DNA of 10,254 nt. It comes from Candidatus Sulfotelmatobacter sp. Its GTDB lineage: Bacteria > Acidobacteriota > Terriglobia > Terriglobales > SbA1. The stretch's first letter is position 1. Each line of letters begins with the position of its first letter. Shown piece by piece: positions 1 through 9,400 of the stretch. The stretch covers positions 1 through 10,254 of the forward strand of contig JASLEQ010000530.1 in the NCBI GenBank assembly GCA_030151135.1, read 5' to 3'. The notes under the pieces are model-generated. The model was not told the origin of the DNA. It did no database searches and saw only the letters and a program-made list of their open reading frames with translations. A program made the translations under genes and the position numbers.

Positions 1-468
1 TCTAAAGTGGGGTACGCGCCTGCAGCCAAACAGATCGGTTCTCGCCTGATCCATGCAGGCTTTGTCGTCAAAGCCATGGCCGCCGAGAATCGCTTTTATG
101 TTGACGCACTCGGTTTTCGCCTGTACTGGTACGGCGGCTTCAAAGATGATGGCACCGACTGGTACGAACTGCAGGTACCGGACGGGCCCGATTGGATCGA
201 ATACATGCTCAACATTCCCGCAGACGCCGACCACAAGGAACTCGGTGTACAAAATCATTTCTCGTTCGGTGTCAAAGATGTTAACGCTGCAGCTGCAGAG
301 CTTCGCGCGAGAGGATGGCGAACATTCGATGGGCCGGAGGTCGGCCGTGACGGGAAAGATAGTCTGGACGCTTATGATCCCGACGGCACGCGAGTAGAAA
401 TCATGGAGTTCAAACCCGTGCAGAAGCCATGCTGCCACCCATATACCGCGGACCATCCTAATCCGTGA
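1..468 (+). CDS. VOC family protein, C-terminal domain (5' end outside window)
   Basis: The reading frame is already open at base 1 and ends at TGA 466-468, so this is the 3' part of a longer gene. A GTG at position 7 could be an internal start, but it has no visible ribosome binding site. Numbering from that GTG, the 153 residues form one complete vicinal-oxygen-chelate domain. The first beta-alpha-beta-beta-beta unit starts at IHAGF (about residue 15) and the second at NHFSF (about 83). The four positions that bind metal in glyoxalase I-type proteins are filled by H16, E65, H84 and E131, so the site looks intact. The protein ends in a Pro-rich tail with a CC pair (residues 142-143). From memory, acidobacterial proteins of this kind carry two VOC domains in tandem, and this matches the second one. 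The reaction is not identifiable; a glyoxalase, dioxygenase or resistance role is possible. The neighbouring gene converges on it and is probably unrelated. Confidence 0.8.
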   Translation, partial: SKVGYAPAAKQIGSRLIHAGFVVKAMAAENRFYVDALGFRLYWYGGFKDDGTDWYELQVPDGPDWIEYMLNIPADADHKELGVQNHFSFGVKDVNAAAAELRARGWRTFDGPEVGRDGKDSLDAYDPDGTRVEIMEFKPVQKPCCHPYTADHPNP

Positions 469-794
469 TCAATCCCGTCAAATATCAAAGGCACGGATCT
501 CCTGAAACTCGTATTTGAGGCTAGTGTGCCGCCTCCTCGTCCTTTCCGTGCCCGGCGCGCAACCTACGTCGTCGGTCTGCATCGGAGAGCACGACGCTTA
601 ATGTACGGATCGGTGCTGCACAGGCCTAGGCGCACTAAGTTCAATGCCATGGATGGAACGGGAGAAGAAAGCCTACCATGCAAGCAATGCGTACCAGATC
701 GCCGAGGTTTATGCCTTCAGGAACAAGATCGAACTCAATCAGGCGGTCGTATACACCGAACGGCTCACCGACACAGTGCAAAACACCGGCGAAT
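469..794. other. Intergenic region without an intact gene
   Basis: This stretch of about 325 bp lies between the VOC gene (+) and the converging TPR gene (-). It has short open frames, but none has a ribosome binding site or an intact recognisable domain. The right half contains a probable decayed TPR-protein fragment, listed separately. I found no convincing GC-rich hairpin followed by a T-run for either converging gene, so the terminators are not identified. Confidence 0.6.
653..787 (+). pseudogene. Remnant of a TPR-protein C-terminus
   Basis: Frame 2 of the + strand reads KAYHASNAYQIAEVYAFRN (671-727) and then QAVVYTER (740-763). This resembles the C-terminal repeat of large TPR proteins, often fused to an N-terminal winged-helix or kinase domain, whose usual form is roughly AYQIAEVYAFRGE followed by KAFEWLERAY and QRD. 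The second part is clearly worn: Y and T stand where W and L are usual, and the RAYxxRD continuation is lost. No related coding sequence is visible upstream, there is no ribosome binding site, and the frame then runs antisense into the next gene. I read it as the eroded end of a gene otherwise deleted from this spot. The family match is from memory and the stretch is short, so a chance open frame is possible. Confidence 0.4.
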
Positions 795-1862
795 CTACTG
801 TCCCCTCAAGGCCTGGATTCGGCGATAGTCCTCCATCTCGCGGCTGGCCAGGGCAGACTTGCCCTGCTTCCTATGGATTGAGGCGAGAAGAAAATCCGCC
901 TGTGCGGCGAGTGGAGTATTTTGCTCGATCTTAAGCACGCTGGTAAGAGCCTGCTCGGCTGCGCTCGCATCGCTGGCCGCCAACGCGTGTCCCATCGCAT
1001 AGAGTGTTTCCGGCATGTTAGGACGAAGTGAATCGGAGCGCCGCAGTTCGGCTGCTGCCTCTTTCATTTTTCCCTCCTGCATGAGCGCGTCACCCAGTCG
1101 AAATGCAGTCTCCGCGCTGCCCGGTTGCAACTTCGCCTCGGCGCGAAACTGCTCTTCTGCCTGCGGCCACTCGGCGCGTCCCGCATAGATTTCCCCGAGC
1201 TCGAGATGAAGACCCGGCAAATCCGGCCGCATTCCGATTGCTTGCTCGTACTCTTTCACCGCCTCGGGAACCATCTTCATCTGGTAGTAGCCCTGCCCGC
1301 GACTCTGGTGCGCTCGTGCAGAATTTGGAAATGCAGAAAGCAGCTTTTCGGTCGATTGGGCACCCGCAGAGGTTTCGGCACGGCTCAGATAAAAAAGCAG
1401 GTCAGGATTGTCGGGGTCGTTTTCCAACGCGGACTGCAGATTAACCACCGCCTTGCCAGGCTCGTCATTCTCCAGTTGTGCGATTCCCAACGCACCCGGA
1501 TCACGAGCAATCTCAAGATGAGGAATTGCCTCAGCCGCATAGCCCTCCGCCAACAGCGCGTAACCCAACAACTGTTGCGTGGGAAGCGAGTCAGGACTCA
1601 GCTCGGCGGCACGCTTCAACGGTGCAATAGCCTCAGCAGCATCATGTTTCTTCATGTAGGCGTCGCCGGTGCGGAGAAAAACTTCCGACGAAGACGGATC
1701 CAATTGCGCAGCTTTATGGAATTCGACCAAGGCACGCTCAAGATCATTGCGATTTTCTGCGTCGATGCCCGACTGTAGCAATGCCTTGACTTGATCTGCC
1801 GCTTGAGGCCCGGGGGCCTGCGGTTCCAGCCACAAATGCAGGAATAGGATTGCCGCGATCAT
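795..1862 (-). CDS. TPR-repeat protein, probably exported
   Basis: The 355-residue protein is almost wholly tetratricopeptide repeats. Clear helical pairs lie at about residues 25-56, 59-91, 93-122 (partly degenerate), 184-216, 217-250, 251-284, 285-312 and 320-350, with the usual small-residue and Pro spacing (for example AVKEYEQAIGMRPD). Residues 120-183 are looser. The N-terminus has a short hydrophobic run (IAAILFLHLWL, 2-12) before a Pro/Gln-rich linker, so export or membrane anchoring is plausible, although there is no basic n-region. The ATG (1862-1860) overlaps the stop of the upstream gene as ATGA, and AAGGAG (1879-1874) lies 11 nt upstream inside that gene, which points to translational coupling. 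TPR proteins bind partner proteins; the tight link suggests the CRTAC1-type protein or the GH31 enzyme as partner. No catalytic function is visible. The stop is TAG at 797-795. Confidence 0.88.
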   Translation of the reverse strand: MIAAILFLHLWLEPQAPGPQAADQVKALLQSGIDAENRNDLERALVEFHKAAQLDPSSSEVFLRTGDAYMKKHDAAEAIAPLKRAAELSPDSLPTQQLLGYALLAEGYAAEAIPHLEIARDPGALGIAQLENDEPGKAVVNLQSALENDPDNPDLLFYLSRAETSAGAQSTEKLLSAFPNSARAHQSRGQGYYQMKMVPEAVKEYEQAIGMRPDLPGLHLELGEIYAGRAEWPQAEEQFRAEAKLQPGSAETAFRLGDALMQEGKMKEAAAELRRSDSLRPNMPETLYAMGHALAASDASAAEQALTSVLKIEQNTPLAAQADFLLASIHRKQGKSALASREMEDYRRIQALRGQ

Positions 1863-3514
1863 TTCCTCTCAGGCTCCTTAATGGTAAGAAACTGATCTCC
1901 CGGAACATCCCGCAGGGTTTGACGAATTCCCGACGGCCAGCGGATTTCAATCTCTGCCTTGCGATTATCCCCCAAGCCGAAATGCAGTCGTTTGTCGCTC
2001 GAGGAAAGGTAACTTCCCGAGGCGCTCGCGAACCTCACTTGACCGTTGACCTGAACCCGGGCCCCATATCCGTCGCGGTTGCTGCTCGTCCCGCGGAGGG
2101 TAATGCTCAGCCAGTGCGATTTTCCGCCCCGATTCAAATAGTATTGTGGTTCGTCACCGAGTGAAGTCGTCACTGCGTCGATCCAGCCGTCATTATTTAA
2201 ATCCCCAAACGCGGCGCCCCGTCCGGCTACTGGCTGACTTGGCCCAACATTCCCTCTTTCAAAATGGCCGCGGTTGTTCACTGCCAGCAAAGGAAGATCG
2301 CGATACCGAAGAGAGTTGTCGTAGGCGTGCACATTATCGAAAACATGGCCCTGCACAATGAATGCATCTTTCCAGCCGTCGTTGTCAAAATCCTCGAGAC
2401 CAACTCCCCAACCCGACGAGGTTTCAGAGAGAGCGCCGAATCCCGTCTCCAATTCCTGTGCGCTAAATGATTTGTTCCCGTCATTGTGAAACAAGACGTA
2501 CGGCTCGTGTGGTAATTGAGTGATCAGCAGGTCAGGGAGTCCGTCGTTATCGTAGTCCTGAAAGACCACCCCCATTCCCGAGGGCATTTTCCCGGCATTG
2601 TTCAGGGCCGCGCCCGAGTCGAGAGCAACTTCACTGAATGTGCCGTTTCCATTGTTGTGAAAAAGAAACTGCTCCAGCGCGTCGTTCGTGACAAAGATAT
2701 CGGTGAAGCCATCGCCGTCATAGTCGGCAAATGCGACGCCCAATCCACGCCCTTTCTTCGCAGCGATCCCGGAAGCCACACTTACATCCTGAAAAGTGCC
2801 GTCTCCATGGTTGTGATAAAGAATGTTCGTTGTGGGGCCGAATTCACCCGGAGGGCAATACATGGGCTCATCGACCCGGCCGCAGGTCTTGCTCGTTTCC
2901 GGAGTCCAGTCGAGATAGCGGGTCACGAGCAGGTCCAGCTTTCCATCGTTGTCGTAGTCAAAAAATCCTGCAGATACCGACCATCCGCTCGCAGCTACTC
3001 CCGCCTTCGCCGTAACATCGGAAAAGCTGCCGTCGCCGTTATTGTGGTAGAGAATATTCTTCCCGAAGTTGGTGACGTAGATGTCAGGAAAACCATCGTT
3101 ATCATAGTCGCCGACGGCAACTCCCATTCCGTAGTTTGTATCCCCCGCATGCTGCAGGCCGGCTTGCACGGTAACGTCGGTGAAGCTGCCGTCTTTATTT
3201 TGTCGGTAGAGACGGTTCCAGTATGCAGGGTTGTCGCGCTCGAAGTGAGCCGGACTGCGTAGTGGATTCGGAATGTGGCCCGCATTTACTAGAAAAATAT
3301 CGAGCAGACCATCGTTGTTGTAGTCGAGCAGGGCCACGCCGCCAGGCATGGTCTCAATCAAATACTTACGCGGGGTTGGAGAATTATGCAGTACGAAATC
3401 CACACCATGCAGCGGCGTGAGTTGGAACTGCGGGGCGCGAGTTACAAGTTGGCCAAAGACAGGAAGAGCCGCCAGCGCGAGCAGGATACCGCGTTTGCGA
3501 ACGAGATTCTGCAC
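1859..3514 (-). CDS. CRTAC1-type FG-GAP/VCBS repeat protein with ASPIC/UnbV C-terminus
   Basis: The 551-residue protein has a good signal peptide: basic RKR at residues 6-8, a hydrophobic run at 10-20, and likely cleavage near VFG-Q (21/22). Seven calcium-loop motifs of the D-x-[DN]-x-DG-x-x-D type start at D64, D136, D186, D264, D320, D375 and D438. They sit in FG-GAP/VCBS blades with interleaved [FL][YF]HNxGDGxF strands, as expected for a beta-propeller. A Cys pair (C211, C220) sits in the linker between blades, as I recall for bacterial relatives. Residues about 478-545 form the ASPIC/UnbV domain (NRDGYGARV, then LHFGLG and RWPSG). The start is GTG, 5 nt after the GH31 stop, with only a weak GGCGGA before it, so translation probably depends on coupling. 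Family members are secreted or surface-located Ca-binding proteins of unclear function. A binding or adhesion role next to GH31 is inference only. Confidence 0.93.
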   Translation of the reverse strand: MQNLVRKRGILLALAALPVFGQLVTRAPQFQLTPLHGVDFVLHNSPTPRKYLIETMPGGVALLDYNNDGLLDIFLVNAGHIPNPLRSPAHFERDNPAYWNRLYRQNKDGSFTDVTVQAGLQHAGDTNYGMGVAVGDYDNDGFPDIYVTNFGKNILYHNNGDGSFSDVTAKAGVAASGWSVSAGFFDYDNDGKLDLLVTRYLDWTPETSKTCGRVDEPMYCPPGEFGPTTNILYHNHGDGTFQDVSVASGIAAKKGRGLGVAFADYDGDGFTDIFVTNDALEQFLFHNNGNGTFSEVALDSGAALNNAGKMPSGMGVVFQDYDNDGLPDLLITQLPHEPYVLFHNDGNKSFSAQELETGFGALSETSSGWGVGLEDFDNDGWKDAFIVQGHVFDNVHAYDNSLRYRDLPLLAVNNRGHFERGNVGPSQPVAGRGAAFGDLNNDGWIDAVTTSLGDEPQYYLNRGGKSHWLSITLRGTSSNRDGYGARVQVNGQVRFASASGSYLSSSDKRLHFGLGDNRKAEIEIRWPSGIRQTLRDVPGDQFLTIKEPERK

Positions 3515-3519
3515 TCCGC

Positions 3520-6312
3520 CTACGGCTCTGCCGCCGTCCTCACTTCCGTGCTCGCCCGCGGCTGCGTTTCACTGATGCCCGCAATGTGCGCGAGCGCCGT
3601 GTTAATCACCGAGTTGTAGTGTACTAGCTTCTCCTGCCGATGATCGGACGCGGATTCGCTTGACGTTGTGGCAAACGCTGGCGAAGACTCGGTTGCATGC
3701 AGCGCCTCGATCGACTCCGGCAAAGCAGCGAGTTTCTTTTGAAACCCACTGATTTCATCGAGCGCTGTATTGGGAAAGTAACCGATGCGGTCGCCGGTTT
3801 GCATCGCACCGACCAGTCCGTCTGGAGACCATGCGACGGGCCAATTGGCATTCAGCATGTCATAGGTCTCGCGCAACCGCGCGAGCTTCCCCGAGAACCC
3901 ATCAAGAAGCGAGCGATTGCGAGCCATCTCCAGCTGAGTGCGTATCGAAATCTTCAGCGGGCGGTTCACGGAAACGCGCGGAGTCGTCACAATCGTCGTC
4001 AGCGTATCGCCCTCAAAGCGCCAGCCGATTGTGCCCTTTCGCCTTGCGAAAGGCAAAGGCTCACCGTTTATGCTCACGGTTGAAGGAGGCCAACTCCCAG
4101 GAAGTCTCAGTTCATAAGCTCGGTCGGACGGCATTCCTGGGTAGCGGCCTTCGACGGGCGCAACACTGACATTCAGCAAGGTCCCATCGCCGTTTAACGA
4201 TGCGCGAATCGGGGTCCATGCGCTCTCTCCGTGCTCGTATCCCGGCGTATCCCCGGCGTCTTCATACAGACGATAGGTCGAGACCTGTCCATCGTTCATG
4301 GGAAACACGCTCAAAATCAGCGGCTCTGTCGACGTCTTAGGAACATGCGTCGACCCTTGCATCGGGATGATGCTACCCGCCTTCACGTATACGGGAATCT
4401 GGCTGAGAGAGAAACTGCGCACCAACGTTGCGGGGCCTTGCAGACGCGCCCCGGTATCCCACTCGACCCAGTCTCCCGGAGGAAGCCACACGGTTGTCTG
4501 GGCAAGTTGGGAGTCTTTTGCCACCGGTTGCGTTATCGGATCGGCGAGGATGCTGTCACCGAACATGTATTCGTTCTTGGCCTCGTACGCCTCGCTGGCC
4601 TCTGGCCAGTCATAGTAGAGTGGCCGCAAAAATCCAACACCCGTATCATGCGTCTTTCTGGCTTCGGTGTAGATGTAGGGCTCGATCGTATCGCGACGTA
4701 CGAAACATTGCCTCATCAGGTCTGAATAGGGCTCGGGATACGCCCAGATGCGCCTCTCTGCTTCCGGATTCTTCGTGGTGTGAGTCCGCAGAATTGGGCT
4801 GAAAATTCCCCACTGGATCCACCGCAGGTAAAGTTCGGGTTCGATGGCACCCGGCTGGTGGCCGCCAATGTCATGGCTCCAATACGCATACCCGACGTTC
4901 GCTGCCGTGGCCGTGAAGTAGGGTTGAAAGGCCAGCGAGTCCCAGACGGAAATGGTGTCACCCGAAAATCCGATCTGGTAACGATGGTTGCCCAATCCGC
5001 CCCACCGATGAAACAGGCGTGCGCGTTTGTTTTCGCGTTCCTTGTCGGTGAAAAACACATAGTTCAACCAAAAGGTGGGATTGACTCCGGCGAGTTTCGT
5101 GGCATCTTCCTGCTGCCAGTCCAGCCAGAAAAAATCGATCCCCTGATGTTCGAGAGGATGAATCACATACTTCAAATAATTCGCGGCAAATTTCTTGTCT
5201 GTGATATCGAAAGGCACATATTGCTTGCTCGCGGGATTGATCCCCATCGAGCGTGCCATTGCAGGATAGCTGTCCTCCCATGGCTGAATGCCAGACGCTG
5301 GATGAATATTCAGCGTGGTCTTGAGCCCTTGTTCGTGAACACTCGATAAAAAACTTGCCGGATCGGGGAACAATAGCTTGTTCCAGGAATAACCAGTCCA
5401 TCCCAGACGGTGACCCGACGCGTCCATCTGGTTGTTGCCGACTACTTCATTGAAGGTCGGGTGCCAGTCGATATCCATTACTAGCACGCTTAGCGGAATA
5501 TCATGCGTCTGGAATTGCTCAAGTAGTTGTTCGAATTCCTGATCGCTGTAAGACCAGTAGCGCGACCACCAGGCGCCGAACGCGAACCGTGGTGGCAGCG
5601 GGATCTTACCTGCGACCCGCGTGAAGTCGTGAAGGGCGCCTTTGTAGTCGTGCCCGTATCCAAAAAAATACCAGTCCTGCCGCTCGCCCGCGGGACGCAG
5701 CATCACCCAAGGCCACACACTTTGTTCACCCTCGCTAAAGCTGAAATCAGCTGAATCGAAAAGTGGACGTGCACTGTCGTCCACCAGTGTCCAGCCGTCT
5801 CGGGAGATCAAGCCGGGCTCGAGCCGCACTCCACCCCGTGCGGTATCAAGCGTACGTGTGGTCCCCAACAGATTGCCCGTGTCTTGCATGCCCGGGTTCC
5901 ACGTGACTTCTTTCCCGTTGAGGCTGAACGAAACAGTAAGGTCTTCGGGCGTGAACTTTCCATCGGTATCGCCGGGATTGTAGGTCAGCGTCAATGCACT
6001 GGTCTTCAGCATCACGCGGTTACCGGGTCCGACCTGCCGCGTGAATTGCGGAACCGGAAGCGAACGGTTTACGAATGCGAAAGACGCATGATCTTCAAAC
6101 TTCCTGTCCTTAGCCCACTCCAGTCGGATGAGCTGAGGAGTGAGAACCGTGAAACGCGCTGCGCCCGCGAGTACAACCGCGCGAGCATCGGCGACCGGAT
6201 TGTAGTTCTCGGAGGCATTTGCCGCATTCACAAGCGGGCTTCGCAACAGAATGCCCAAGATAAACAGGAATTGGAGCGAGACAATGCCGCGGAGTAGATT
6301 TCTCATTTGCAT
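3520..6312 (-). CDS. Secreted GH31 family alpha-glycosidase
   Basis: The 930-residue protein has a signal peptide (hydrophobic 10-24, likely cleavage after VNA, residue 30). An N-terminal beta-sandwich covers about 45-235. The GH31 TIM barrel covers about 240-560, and the distal beta domains, including a DUF5110-like part, cover about 565-790. The nucleophile is expected to be D398 in FFWLDWQQ, and the acid/base D452 in GFSGDT; the subsite motifs VMDIDWH (278-284) and YWSHDIGGH (477-485) are intact. It should hydrolyse alpha-linked glucosides or xylosides with retention, in the periplasm or at the surface; specificity cannot be read from sequence. Residues about 792-930 are a helix-rich tail beyond the usual GH31 end. 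Two starts are possible, ATG 6312 and ATG 6306 (MQM), neither with a good Shine-Dalgarno; the first is used here. A CATAAT box (6339-6334) could be a weak -10 element, but no matching -35 is seen. It leads the compact operon with the two genes that follow. Confidence 0.95.
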   Translation of the reverse strand: MQMRNLLRGIVSLQFLFILGILLRSPLVNAANASENYNPVADARAVVLAGAARFTVLTPQLIRLEWAKDRKFEDHASFAFVNRSLPVPQFTRQVGPGNRVMLKTSALTLTYNPGDTDGKFTPEDLTVSFSLNGKEVTWNPGMQDTGNLLGTTRTLDTARGGVRLEPGLISRDGWTLVDDSARPLFDSADFSFSEGEQSVWPWVMLRPAGERQDWYFFGYGHDYKGALHDFTRVAGKIPLPPRFAFGAWWSRYWSYSDQEFEQLLEQFQTHDIPLSVLVMDIDWHPTFNEVVGNNQMDASGHRLGWTGYSWNKLLFPDPASFLSSVHEQGLKTTLNIHPASGIQPWEDSYPAMARSMGINPASKQYVPFDITDKKFAANYLKYVIHPLEHQGIDFFWLDWQQEDATKLAGVNPTFWLNYVFFTDKERENKRARLFHRWGGLGNHRYQIGFSGDTISVWDSLAFQPYFTATAANVGYAYWSHDIGGHQPGAIEPELYLRWIQWGIFSPILRTHTTKNPEAERRIWAYPEPYSDLMRQCFVRRDTIEPYIYTEARKTHDTGVGFLRPLYYDWPEASEAYEAKNEYMFGDSILADPITQPVAKDSQLAQTTVWLPPGDWVEWDTGARLQGPATLVRSFSLSQIPVYVKAGSIIPMQGSTHVPKTSTEPLILSVFPMNDGQVSTYRLYEDAGDTPGYEHGESAWTPIRASLNGDGTLLNVSVAPVEGRYPGMPSDRAYELRLPGSWPPSTVSINGEPLPFARRKGTIGWRFEGDTLTTIVTTPRVSVNRPLKISIRTQLEMARNRSLLDGFSGKLARLRETYDMLNANWPVAWSPDGLVGAMQTGDRIGYFPNTALDEISGFQKKLAALPESIEALHATESSPAFATTSSESASDHRQEKLVHYNSVINTALAHIAGISETQPRASTEVRTAAEP

Positions 6313-6354
6313 GATACCCGGGATCGGAACACGATTATGCTGTCTCTTCAGCCG

Positions 6355-6380
6355 TGCCAGGCGGATTCATCCGCCTGGCA
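6355..6380 (-). terminator. Perfect 11-bp stem-loop between receptor and GH31 genes
   Basis: TGCCAGGCGGA (6355-6365) and its exact reverse complement (6370-6380) flank a 4-base loop. The hairpin begins 38 nt past the receptor's TAA stop. There is no T-run after it on either strand, so it is not a textbook intrinsic terminator. It could be a Rho-assisted terminator, an attenuator lowering expression of the GH31 operon relative to the receptor, or a 3'-end stabiliser. The structure itself is certain; its role is inferred. Confidence 0.6.
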
Positions 6381-6417
6381 TCACTGAGTGGTTGGGCTGG
6401 CTAGCTACCTTGGGGGG

Positions 6418-9400
6418 TTACCAGTAAAATTTCCCGCCGAACTGGACGCTCCTTGCGGGATATGCCGAGGTGATGGTTCCGAAATTGCTGTCGCCTAGGT
6501 TGGTATCCGGCTCGAAGAAGTTCGGATGATTGAACGCGTTGAACATTTCGAAGCGGAACTGCAGTCTTCTCGCCTCGCCCAGACTCCACCATTTTTCGAT
6601 GCCCATGTCGTAGTTGAAGAATCTCGGCGCCCTCAGATTTGACAGGAACCGCGGAGCATCGCCAAATGTATAGGCCGCAGGCTGCGCAAATGCTGCTGGA
6701 TTGATCCAATGTGTGATCGATTGGTCCTGGGGAACTGGATTGACCCCTGGGACAAGATCGGGTCGTTGATTGAATCCGAATCCGCCAGTATTGTTTGTCG
6801 CCGCGTTAATCGACAGCGGCAATCCTGATTTTGCAGTTAGAATCCCGCTCCACTGCCATCCACCAAGAACGGCATTCACCGGGCGACTCCATCCGCCTCC
6901 GATCAACTTGCCGGTGCCGAATGGAAGTTCGTAGTTGTAGTTGACCACCAGGCTATGCGGTGTGTCGGTCACGTCCACCGAGCGCTCCGCAGCCAGATCG
7001 TAGGAGTTCCGCACTGAGCTTCCGCTGCCGGGGAAAGCCCATCCGGCGGCGCCCTGCACGTCGTCCATGAATCTGGAGTAAGTGTAGGACACGTTCAGAT
7101 CCAGTCCAGAATGCCAACGGTGCGTGTAAGTCGCCTGGAGTGCGTTGTAGGTCGAGCCCCCTACCGCAGGCGGCGCCTCTGTCACGCTGCAATATTCTGG
7201 GAAACGGCGCAGCAACTGGCCCCTGGCGACTGTCGGTTGATCCAGGCCGCAGCCGCTCGAAGTTATGTGACCGAAGAATGGATTGGCTACCTGATCGAGC
7301 AACTTGCTGCCAAGACTGAGATCGGACGCCGGAATCTCATCCCACTCCAGATATTGTGACAATACGTGGACGCCATGGTTTCCAACATAACTGATGTCGA
7401 TCAGGTCGTTGTTCGAAAGCGAGTATTGAGCACCTGCCATCCACTGCTGCACATAGGCAGACGGCCGGACATTATTCACCACTGGATTCAACCCGAAACC
7501 AACATCGGTCAAGCCTCCCAGTGAATTCCCCGTTGCCGGAACTTGGCCGTTCGGGAACGCACTTTGGCACGGTGTCGACGTCCCGCCACTGCTGCAGTTC
7601 AGGGCTGCGTTTCCACTCAGAGTGGTAAATGGATTGAGTCCACTGTTGAGGCTTGTGACCCACGGCGTTCCCTGCGAATAGCCGATGTTGGGACCTTGAC
7701 CGTAGTAGTTCGGTACAAAAAAGACTCCGTATCCAGCGCGCAATACCAGCTTGTCTCGAAGCCTGTACGCTGCACCGATTCTTGGGGCAAAGTTCTTGTG
7801 CTGGGTGTCGTAAAGTCCACGGTTATTCCCGCTGTTGAATACAAGCTCGCCCGGATAATTTGTGCCGACTGCGGTGCTGATCGGATTGATCGCGTTGAAG
7901 TCGAAGTATTCCTGCGCATTATTTCTTTCAGTTGGAGCGGTCTGGATCTCATAGCGCAAACCGAGGTTGACTGTGAGCTTTGGAGCGACTTTCCAGTCAT
8001 CTTGCAGGTACCAGCCAAGCAGGTTCTTATCGGTCGCGGGGAATTTGTTATATCCGGTCTGGTCGGTCCCGCTGCCTACACCCATCAGAAATGAGGCGAA
8101 ACCATCGCCCGTTCCGGCGGTTGCATTCTGGGGATCAGGTCCAGCCGTTGACGTCGTCTGGAACTGCAGAACCGTGTTGGCGTAGTGGCCTCCGTCGATA
8201 CGGGCCCAAACGTCCATGAATCCGAATGACAGTTGATGCTTGCCGTGAACTTTGGTGAAGTCCACAGAGCCTGTCCACATGGTTTGTGGAACCATGTAGT
8301 TGTCTAGTCCGGCTTGTGCTCCTAACGGTGCATAGCTCTGCGGTTGAAATTCTGGGAAGCTCGGAGCAATTCCATCAAGAAACGATGGCAAGCCCAGCGC
8401 CGAAGCCTTGTACCCAAAACTCTGCGTCACCGATTGCTCGACGTGGCGGTTCACGCCGAGATTCGCGTTCATCGTCAATGTCGGATTGAAAATATGGGTG
8501 TATCCGACATCCACGCTGTAGCGATTGTTGGGTGCAACCACGCCCGGTCCCGCTGGATCGGAAGCTCCATAGTATGTCGGAAAGTTGATTTTCTGTTCGT
8601 ACTTCTGCGACCAGCGGCCGAACAGCCGGTCATTCATCGATAAGTTGTAGTCGATACGGCCGGAATACTCATTAGAGTGCGCTGCGGCCGAGGATGCCGC
8701 TGTAAAGTTGTTGATCAGGGCGGATGTTGTCGGACCCGGCCAATAATTGCCGCCCGCAACATTGCTGGCGATCGAATCCATCAGGCTCGTGGGAATCACG
8801 TTCGTGACGCCTAAACCTGTCGATATATTCCCGGAAACAGGATCCCGGATGTATTCGGTAGTCGCTCCCGCTGGACAAGTGACGCTTCTGCCGGTTACGC
8901 TGTCGGCTCCTCCGCAGGTGACCTGACGCGTACTGAATGGGTTATAAATTTCGCCGCTATAAATCGGCCGTCCAAGGTAATCGCTTCCGGTCTGGGCCCC
9001 AAGCAAAGCCGCGAAGTTCCCCGTCCGTTCATTGCTCGTCGGCATTGTGGCCAGAAAGGTAGCTGGTGTTGCCTGCCGCAGACCTTCGTAGTACGCGAAA
9101 AAGTAAAGCTTGTTCTTGATGATGGCGCCGCCGACGGTAGCCCCGAACTGGTCTCGATGAAATGCCGGCTGGTTCTGATTATTGAAGTAGTATCGGGCGT
9201 CATACGCGCTGTTCCGGTAAAATTCCCACGCGTCGCCATGAAGCTGATTCGTCCCCGATTTGGTAACGACGTTAATGACGTTGCCGCTGCTCCAACCGTA
9301 TTGCGCGGTAAATGCATTGGTCTGGATTTTGAATTCCTGGACGGCATCCACCGAGGGCACGTAGAGCACTCCGCCCCAGTCCACTCGCGTGTCCCAGGTA

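Noticed and set aside
644..934. Intact small + strand gene of 96 codons
   Set aside because: It has no ribosome binding site and its second half is antisense to the TPR gene end. Only the first half has protein-like character, so it is listed as a remnant instead.
1125..1778. 217-codon open frame on the + strand
   Set aside because: It lies wholly antisense to the well-supported TPR gene and its low-complexity Arg/Leu-rich product resembles no family.
2516..3262. 248-codon open frame on the + strand
   Set aside because: It is antisense to the FG-GAP gene. Its repeated Val/Ile-rich segments are the reverse reading of the calcium-loop codons (DYDNDG), and it has no domain of its own.
1864..3514. 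Tandem DNA repeats suggested by recurring blocks such as CCATCGTTGTCGTAGTC
   Set aside because: These spaced blocks encode the repeated Ca-binding loops of the propeller and are explained by protein repeats, not by a mobile or satellite element.
4780..5349. 189-codon open frame on the + strand
   Set aside because: It is antisense to the catalytic barrel of the GH31 gene; conserved motifs on the other strand explain the openness.
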